NCBI RefSeq assembly: GCF_030272615.1
Contig: NC_081405.1
Location: forward strand, 153,901,113-153,965,112
Reading direction: 5' to 3'
DNA length: 64,000 nucleotides
Source of the DNA: Cryptomeria japonica
Lineage: Eukaryota > Streptophyta > Pinopsida > Cupressales > Cupressaceae
Shown here: in pieces, positions 56,229 to 64,000 of the stretch
How the letters are laid out: each line of letters opens with the position of its first letter
How positions within the stretch are numbered: the first letter of the stretch is position 1
Made by a program: the position numbers and the translations under genes
The notes under the pieces: generated by a model
The model's input: the letters and a program-made list of their open reading frames with translations, nothing else
Told to the model about the DNA's origin: nothing
Databases searched by the model: none

Positions 56229-59200
56229 TGGTTTATGTCATTTCTATGCAAACAATTGATAAAGTTTAATCTATTTAAATTGTTGTTTAAAATCTTCTTA
56301 AAAATATAAAATAATTATGGATTTTAAATAAATATATAATTGTAGTGTAGAAAAGTGTGTGATGCTCTGCAAAAAGGCAAAGGTTAGTCAATGATATCAA
56401 GACACAAACAAGAAGAAAAGGCAAACTGTTAGTGTCAGAAATCACAAACAAAACACTTTCCTACACAAGCATATCAAAATAGATATCAAAAGCATGATAA
56501 AATATCTAACAAAGAAGGTAAATATGATGAGGCATCTCCAAATGCCTCCTAACATGTTCTTGGTTTCTTCCCCCTTGTTCCTCTCCTCTCCAAGTTCCAA
56601 AATAGTGTAGCTCTCAGCAGCTTTTTGCACTATGGATGCTTATGGAGGTTTGAGATTGAAGTATTTGCTCTAAATGTAAATAAAGAAGCTAATACTAAGT
56701 TATTGATATTAAAATGATTTATTTTAACCAAAATGACAATATTATTAGTTGATTATGCTAAAATGTTCTCTCAAAATGCCTATAGCTTAAATGCATACAA
56801 GTTTTCAGGATCTTGGATTATGAAGAAATGGGCTCTATTTATAGGAAAAATGGAGCAATGGATGGTTTAGATTGAGCAATCTCAACAAGGGTCAGGATTG
56901 AATGATTTGAGATCCATGTGAGGGCTTTCAACCCAATCCTAGGATGACAAGTGTCAATGTGAGATAGGTTGAGAGGAGAGGGAATAAGCATTAAATGCTT
57001 GACATGACTTTGGGAGTTAAGGTTTAAGGTTAGTTGAATGAATAAACTCTTTATTCAAAGAATAAAGCTTTTATCCAATGGATAAACTCTTGTGCAAAGG
57101 CTAGAGGGATAAATATGGTCAAAGCAATAAATGCTTGAGGAGACCCATGAGTGCAAGTTGAAATAACCATAAATGGTTATGTAAGAGCCATTAATGGTCA
57201 TGTAAGAGCCATTAGTGGTTTTGGAAGACTTTGAAGGTTAAATTGTTGAACACACAAAGCATTTAATGCTTTTCAAAGACTTTGGAGTCTTTGAGAAGTG
57301 ACTTAAAGTTGCTTAGGAATGTGACAATAATTAGGGAATGGATTAGGCTAATTAGGAAGGGGTTTAGGAATGCAAGTGGGTTTGGTGGGTGAGGGAAAAT
57401 AGGATTTTATTAAAATAAAAATTCATTTATTTCAATAAATGTGTGCAAGTTGCATTTATAGGAAAATGCAAGTGGGGGGGGATAAATGATTTAAATAAAT
57501 GTTTTATTTAATTTATTTAAAAGAGGAAAAGGGGGATTTAATTAAATAAATAGATTTATTCATTTAGTTGATTTGAATTTGGTTTAAATGAATTAATTAA
57601 AATAAATTGAATAATTTATTTAATTAATAGGAGAATGTTTGGAGATGAATTAATTAAATATTAATTTAATTAACTGATGACTAGTGGATTTTTAATTAAA
57701 TAAATAGAAAATATTCATTTAATTAGAATGGACATATTTATGTGACTACAGTGTGTATTTCTTTTAATTGTTGAATTTGTTTTACTCATGTCTAAAAAGA
57801 TATGTTGTTTTAACATTTGGTTCAAAGTCATATACAAAGAATTGATTGTTATATCTTGTTTAGTGTTATTTATATTTATTTTTAATAAGATCACTATTGA
57901 GATCTATTTGTCAAATTTAAATTTGATATTGATTTTATACATTTTTACCATTGGTTGTCAAATTATACATTAAATAACTCAGATTTAGATTTAGGTTAGC
58001 ATATTTTAAAAGATTTGTCATATGATCCTAGGTATAATCATCAAGGATTCATAATACATCATTAATAAAAATTAATGCATCAAATTCATGTTTAAAAATT
58101 AGCATAGAATAATCATAATAGTTTGCACTAGCATCTTATAGGACAAATATTATGCCTCTACATTCAATCATTAGAGCAAAATCGAAGAGGTTTGCTCAAG
58201 CATGAGGAAGTGAAGTACTTCAATCTTAGCTCAGTGAGCTGCTAAAGGTGTTCTTCAACACTGCACTATCTTAAATGAGCTAATAGGTGGAGGTGAATAC
58301 ATTTTTTTTATTTTTTTCCAAAGGAGGTGAATATATTTATCAAGTCTAGAAGCACATGAGATATAGCGTGGTATAAAATGACACAATCACATAAAGTATA
58401 TCTAGAGCATAATAGCAATCATGTCTAGGTGATGAAAACAATGAGGTTGATTCATTATAGCCATCTACAAATGTTCTTGGTCTCAAATCCAACTCATAGT
58501 CAACTTTAGCTTACACATTAACCTATCTATCCTAATGAAATAAATACATAATACTTCTTCCCCTTTTTTGTCAATTTATGTTTTTCATTTCTTGTATTTG
58601 ACCTAACCAATTTTGTTGGTTTAGTTTTGATCAATAATGGAAATATTGTATATTAGACCTAGATTAATACTTGGTAAAGGAATTAAAAGAAACACATTCT
58701 TATCTCATAGGGTTTTCATTTTCCTTCATTTTGTTGATCCTAACATTTACTACATGTCATAGGGTTTGACCTTAGGATATGCCCTTTTTCTCTTCATCAT
58801 ATCAAATATGATTTATAATTGCAATCATTTTACTTTTAGATCTAAGATAACCTATAATGTCATAAATTTCATGTTCTTTGCAATTTCATGTTATGTTGTG
58901 GGCTTGCTTTGGTATCCATTTCCCTATCATATTTTAGGACTCATTTTAACCTTAAGTTTGGTCCTTTACTTCACTAGATTGCCAATTATCTTTATCATAT
59001 TCTAAGTCTTGTCACTAAGTTGAGGCCAAATGTTGAATTTTGAGTGATTTCTTCAAGATACAAGCGTTATACATGTACATCTATGTGACACGCTAACGCC
59101 CCAAAAAAAAATTAACTTAAATTTTGATTTCTCGCATAACTACTTGTTATTGCTTTATGTAATGCCTATTTGTTTGAAAAATACCCCTTGCACCTAAATC

Positions 59201-59443
59201 TAATACTTCAACTTCTAAGAAACCCTTTTGAAGACTTATCTTTTGATTTGAATCCCTCTCTCCAGCAACAATAACCCTCTCGTGGCTATGGTTGGCTAAA
59301 CTTGCCTCCATTTTTTAAGCTTGTTGAGCCTACATGCTACTAGATTTTCATTAACAAATCTACATGCTCATTTATTTCTTCTACATCATGGAGGTAATAT
59401 CTTCTCGATAAGTTATTATTCTTATTTAATTAATTTTGCAGAT
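56229..59443. other. Foreign block between duplicated gag segments
   Basis: This 3.2-kb AT-rich, non-coding block interrupts gag. Without the solo LTR 56360-57750 it is about 1.8 kb. I see no terminal repeats, transposase or retroelement coding sequence in it. Only short ORFs occur (57788-57973, 58766-59005), hydrophobic and without recognisable features. Confidence 0.6.
56360..57750 (-). repeat. Solo LTR (1391 bp) inside the foreign block
   Basis: The minus strand starts TGTAGTCACATAAATATG and ends GCAGAGCATCA. It is flanked by exact GTGTG duplications (56355-56359 and 57751-57755). A TATAAATAGAGCC box is at about 56832-56844. The AATTAAATAAAT-rich start resembles the LTR at 44142-44955 and the other TGTAGACAC LTRs. 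Confidence 0.88.
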
Positions 59444-59838
59444 TTTCTTAAACTATTCTCATGTTCTCTTAAGGGGACCATGTTAGAATGGTATAGTTCA
59501 TTGACTAATCACTCTATCTAGATGTTCGATCAACTTATGGATCTTTTCCTCAGACAATTCCAAGAAAACATTGGTAGCAAGGTCACCATTGTTGACCTTG
59601 TTCACTATAAGCAAAGGTCGAATGAGAAGATTACAAACTTTCTCTCGCGGTACCAATCTATCTCTATCAGGATCCCCTTTACCCTGCCAAATAGTGATTT
59701 GCAAAGGATGTTCATTAGAAATTTGTAGTTGGCATTGAGGGAGAAGTTATCTCTCAATTGGTATCAAAAAATTTCCAATTTGTGTTCAGCACTCACTGAT
59801 TACTAGCATATGTTGACTCAGTTCGAAGAGTCCTCTTT
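59444..59838 (+). repeat. Gag segment duplication, right copy (395 bp)
   Basis: See the left copy at 55835-56228. This copy is the one in continuity with the downstream gag and protease region. Confidence 0.9.
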
Positions 59839-61527
59839 AGACCCTCATATGGGTACTTTCCCAGGTATGTCCTTGGAAGGATAACAAAAGAACAAAGTTG
59901 TGGATAATGTCATAGCTACTCCTTTGATAGTTGTTGCATAGAAACCACATCGCAACAGGGTCTTCACTAAATTGAATGACTCTTACCTTAGCATAATGCA
60001 AAGATTGTTGAAAGACAATCTCATCACCCTTCCTGAGATTAGACCTCTTCCAAACAACAAACCATACCCTCACTGGTATGATGGTTCAAAGTTTTGCCAA
60101 TATCACTGTGTGCTCGGTCATGACACTGAGAAATGTTATCATCTTAGACACATAGTCCAAGACCACGCTGATAGTGGAACTATAAAGGTCGGTGATAAAA
60201 AGCATAAGTCTATAGACAAAATAAATAGTGAGTTGCAGATATGCATAGATCCATTCCCTCTGCATTCATTCAATTTCATCTCCGCATCAGATTCGGTGTC
60301 AAATGATGGTCCTTCTGTTAATATAGCTAACATCACTTCGATCTCGCCTCCTAGTCAAAAGGTGAGAGTATCTAATATATCATTCACCCTTCTAGATGCC
60401 TCATATTGTGGAGAGACTGCTCCTTTGTACATCCCTACAAAGCTCAACGATTAAACTATTACAGGCATGATTGTTGACCCTTTGTGCAGAGTCGATGTCA
60501 TCACAGAGGAGACCTTGTTTGTCAATGGATGGCATAGATCAAGATATGACGAGTGTTGTGTGACTTAAGAACACATAATGAACTATCTCTTTCTCCATTG
60601 GGCAGTATCACCTTGATGGTCCTGGTGGGACCCAAGCCTCTGTCGTCTATGTTTGTGATCATTCTTGAATCAGACCTATTTTGGGTTAAACTAGGTAATC
60701 CTTGGTTGATTGCTATGGATGTAGTCCCTTCAATGATTCATAAATGCCTCAAGTTTCCTCATGAGGGTTCAATACATGTCATCTAGGATACTGGATATCG
60801 ACCCCTAGTAGCCCGTGGGGATTTTTCACTGGATCATTTTTTGCCTGCTCCGGTGGGGCCCATGCTTCCCCGTGGTGACTTGATGTACTGCACAAATTAT
60901 CGATACAAGACAGGGGAGTCGGCCCCTAAATCAGTCCAGCCTGGTTATTCGTTGCCTCTTCTTGCATCGACCTCTACTTTGTCTATTATGCTATTGGAGC
61001 GAGTAGTACCTTACACCCCTTCATCATTGGGGGTTGTAGCTAAGCCCGTTCCTCCGAATAGACCTCCTCATCTACCCAAGACTACGCAACCTCTGGTGGT
61101 GTCTTTTGTTCCTGTGACTGCACCTAGTGTAGATAAGGGAAAGGTACCCGCACTATCACAGTCTGGGGCTCGCCCTCCCTTTGAGCTCCCAATCATGGTC
61201 AATATCCCTCGACCTTCTCTATATGAGAAAGGGAAGCATTCCTCTCGTGTTCGTTTGTCACCACTTACACCCATTTCACAGCCCATGTCGACACCCTTTG
61301 TTCCTCTAGTTGTTTCGTCAATGCTTGAAAACGAGAGGTTGACCGTCTTTATCTATTGTTCTCTCCTAAAGGACCCTAGTTACTCCGTAGGTGCTCGAAT
61401 ACAAGAGATTTTATGTTGTAAAACTTCTTCTATCTATTATCTACTTATTCTATTTGTCGTATCTTGCTTTTTGAAATTCAGGGACGGTGTAAAGTGTTGG
61501 GGGCATTTAGGCCTTCTTCCATGTTGA
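59444..61527 (+). pseudogene. gag: TR-GAG 2 gag (second copy of the core end) and retropepsin-like region
   Basis: Starts with a second copy of the gag segment (59444-59838), then runs on through the rest of the polyprotein: YHLRHIVQDHADSGTIKVGD preceded by the zinc-knuckle-like CQYHCVLGHDTEKC (open 59972-60454), IVDPLCRVDVITEETL at the protease position (aspartate followed by P-L-C), and LFWVKLGNPWL with HKCLKFPHEG (open 60553-60786). The Pro/Ser-rich tail is open at 60841-61527. Stops occur at 59519, 59726, 60452, 60568 and 60784. The layout is colinear with TR-GAG 1. Confidence 0.87.
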
Positions 61528-62475
61528 CCCAAATTTTTATTTCCTCTTTGTCTTCATGTGCTCTTCTTCAGATCCAAAAACTTTGGCATTATGATGAAAC
61601 ACCCATCTGTAGTTCTATTCCATATTTTTTCTCTCTGCTATGGGTTCTAATGTCAAATAATCAGATCCCCCTGTGCTCCTTATGTGTCATCCGTCAAAGA
61701 TGACATTCCACGAAAACATCTCGCTATGTTGACGTGCCACAACATTGCTTCTCCTTAGAATGGCATGCCTTTCATACATACCATTCTAAGGGGGGGCTAT
61801 CATATCTGCATTATCTGCATTTTGCATCTGTTTATCTCGGCTTTCTTTGTATCATGTTTGCCTTGGTGGGGGCCAAACCACTTGATCTATTTTATTTATC
61901 TCGTCGCATTTTGTGGGGACCAACTCACTACTTATCTAATCGATCTACAATCGCATGACTATATAGCACTTTTCTATTCATGTCAACCAAATCTAGCCCA
62001 ATCGCATGACTATCTAGCATTTTGCTATTCATGTCGGTGAATTTTTGCCCCATCGTATGGCTATCCAGCATAACACAACTTGCTACCCATATTGGCGAAC
62101 TCTTGCAAATCATTGCCCTATCATATGACTATCTAGCATAACACACTTTTCTACCGATACTGACGCTCTCTCTTTTATCATGGCAACTTTTATTCCTTAT
62201 CTTTCGTAATAAGATTTTTCCTCCATTAAGCAGGGTTTGTTTCTATTATGTTATCTTACCTATCTTATTTATCCAATGTTCAATCAATTTTTTTACTAAC
62301 ACATGGGACTACAGCCGACGTGTTTGTCATGGAATAGCTCAACAAAATTTACCTCTATCTCAAGTCATCTAGTTGGGGGCAACCTCGTCTGATCGAAAAA
62401 TGTTGATTCATCTTCATGAATCTTGATATCATATCTCTACTTTAGCTTCACATTTCTCAACAAAGATATGCTCGC
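61528..62475 (+). other. TR-GAG 2 3' untranslated region
   Basis: Non-coding stretch between the end of the gag/protease frame and the polypurine tract. Around 61940-62160 there are four or five loose copies of a motif GCATGACTATCTAGCAT..., spaced about 50-75 bases apart (61947, 62001, 62056, 62116). Confidence 0.6.
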
Positions 62476-62491
62476 TAAAGTGGGGCCAAAA
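62476..62491 (+). other. Polypurine tract of TR-GAG element 2
   Basis: The run AAAGTGGGGCCAAAA ends at the base before the TG of the 3' LTR. Confidence 0.8.
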
Positions 62492-63626
62492 TGTTATGTC
62501 GTAAATTGCATCATGTGCAATTCCCGTCATATAAGCATCTTTTCTCCAAGTCGATGGAGATCATGTATCATCATATTTGTCATTTTTTTCCACATGGATC
62601 ATCTTGTCAACTAGAAACTTGTCTTTATCGACCATGTTGGCCAATTGACCACGGGACTCTAGCGTACCACAGAGACATCTGTGCACTGCGCTAGCATCCC
62701 ACAAAACAGACAATCTATAGGTGGTTGTTTGTGTGTTATGCCTGCACCCGAAAGAGTTCCTAACACCTCTGTCCATGGCCATCGACGTCGAGATTCATAT
62801 AGGAGGCTATATATTTCACATTTCTAACCTTTCTTGGGACTTCTTGATCGTTTGGAGATACTTTGAGCTCTGGGCATCCATTTTTCTCTTATCTTGCACA
62901 TACTTTCTAGCATCTTGAGGGCCACCATTGTTGTAGTCTCTTGAATAGCTCATGGTGTTGTCTTCACAAGTGTTGGAAGGGGAATTCACTTACTTTCCTT
63001 GGTTTATTTGCATATTCATAATATTTTATTTCAATCTATCTATTATCTTACTCATGTTACTTTCATCTTTATCGTTCCATTTTCACCATTGCTATAATAT
63101 GGGTTGTCCGTGGAGGTGGAAACACTGAAACGGGGGTTTGACTAAGACAGACGTCTAAACACAACCCCCAACATTTTCCTTCTTGCTTGTGTGTAGGTTT
63201 ATAGTTGTGGGAAGGCGATCATCTTGCATGAGGCTTCAATCGTGGACCGATTGTGATTTTCCCTCATTCCTTTTTCTTACTTCATTCTAGTATTTCGTAT
63301 TTTGTGTTGTTAGCTTAATTTGTCATTTTTTCTGTTTATTTAATAATATAGTCACATCTATCATTCTTGTACGATCTTTGTACCTCATTTGTATAGGACG
63401 AAAGCACGTTGTGCTGATGTCCTAGTTCCACGCGCTCGTCCTTGGGATAGAGGCTTAGCAGAGTTGTTCGAGAACTCTATTTGTTAGTCATTTACCTTAT
63501 TTTATATTTAGTTTTACATTTTCATGCCCTGACTCGCCTTTAGTGCCAGTTTATGTGAGGTAGAGCGAAGGTAGGTTTGTTCCTCGAGGTTCATAACCTT
63601 GAGGGTGGTAAATCTCGTCCTCTACA
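62492..63626 (+). repeat. 3' LTR of TR-GAG element 2
   Basis: Starts TGTTATGTCGTAAATTGC and ends CGTCCTCTACA. It is preceded by the polypurine tract. A short extra segment around 63420-63450 is absent from the 5' LTR. Confidence 0.92.
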
Positions 63627-63631
63627 CTCTA

Positions 63632-64000
63632 TATATACGTGGGATAATTTGAAATTTGGAAATTATGATAATTTTTCACTAATTAACTTGATTATTTTAT
63701 TCAACTTCCATGCTTAAGCGAAGTCATTTTTTATTGCATTCAAAATTATTTGAGAATCACCCTCAAGATGGAGATGCTCAATGCCCAAACTACTCGTCAA
63801 GTTTACAACGAGTGAAACCGCCATAACTTCAACATCATTATTTGTTCCATCCTCCAATCTCTAGGTGCCTGTAGCTATAGTATTCCCACTCCAATATTGG
63901 GCAATGCATCCAACTCTTGAGAATCTGTTGAAGTTGATCTTGATCCATCTCTCCTCTAGCTTCTCCCAAACTACATCCCTCGAACTTGGTGGATTTGGAT
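63632..64000 (-). pseudogene. RNase H-like relic, N-terminal piece (cut by window end)
   Basis: The minus strand reads WIKINFNRFSR, then TNNDVEVMAVSLVVNLTSSL, then EHLHLEGDSQIILNAIKNDF. This matches the layout of RVT_3/RNase H domains (first Asp replaced by Asn here, then E in TNNxxE and D in EGDS). Stops at about 63869 and 63717 show decay. It may be the tail of a LINE or a free-standing RNase H-like gene relic. Together with 53330-53470 it is the target that TR-GAG 2 landed in. Confidence 0.75.

Larger units (their letters stand above)
53471..63626 (+). mobile_element. TR-GAG-type LTR retrotransposon 2, decayed, with internal insertion
   Basis: LTRs are at 53471-54587 and 62492-63626, with CTCTA on both sides (53466-53470 and 63627-63631). 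The primer site is after the left LTR and the polypurine tract before the right LTR, so it reads on the plus strand. The inside has gag and a retropepsin-like domain like those of TR-GAG 1, but no RT or integrase. A 3.2-kb foreign block bordered by a gag duplication lies at 56229-59443. Many stops show it is older than element 1. Confidence 0.9.

Overview
The window looks like repeat-dominated DNA from a large, AT-rich plant nuclear genome. The Copia and Gypsy lineages, the A/B-box SINE, a plant-type tRNA-Ser gene with an upstream CAA motif, and long unique AT-rich stretches all fit. A gymnosperm (conifer) is my best guess, but this is inference. No intact host protein gene was recognised. The only gene that looks functional is tRNA-Ser(GCU) at 29297-29378. 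Almost everything else is nested transposable elements, and their order can be worked out from target-site duplications (TSDs).

Layout. 1-5340: a decayed minus-strand Ty1/Copia element, cut by the left window edge and split inside its reverse transcriptase by a solo LTR (126-1389). 5341-8735: the 3' part of an older LTR element, with a broken coiled-coil-rich accessory ORF, a polypurine tract and an LTR-like stretch. 8737-26865: a very large inverted-repeat element, about 12.3 kb once later insertions are removed. Its arms are about 2.8-3.0 kb and its core is about 6.5 kb. The core holds two convergent decayed genes: a plus-strand transposase-like gene and a minus-strand orphan gene of about 1,000 codons. 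Each arm carries a mirrored short gene relic and a tandem pair of 300-bp units. Four solo LTRs, each flanked by a 5-bp TSD, were later inserted into it. This is the best candidate for an undescribed system in the window.

26866-38700 is mostly unique AT-rich sequence with the tRNA gene, a foldback element (29755-30855), a minus-strand SINE with an 18-bp TSD (36675-36926) and a degenerate tandem repeat (37150-37560). 39000-44955 is a truncated minus-strand Gypsy element: one LTR, a long structured leader, and gag with stops, but no pol.

45177-63626 holds two neighbouring LTR retrotransposons that encode only gag plus a retropepsin-like domain (TR-GAG type, no reverse transcriptase or integrase). 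One is on the minus strand (45177-53053) with very similar LTRs, so it is young. The other is on the plus strand (53471-63626) and more decayed. They share primer-binding-site and polypurine-tract sequences, so they belong to one lineage and would need proteins from an autonomous relative. The plus-strand one was inserted into an RNase H-like relic whose two halves flank it (53330-53470 and 63632-64000). It also contains a 394-bp gag duplication flanking 3.2 kb of foreign DNA with a further solo LTR (56360-57750).
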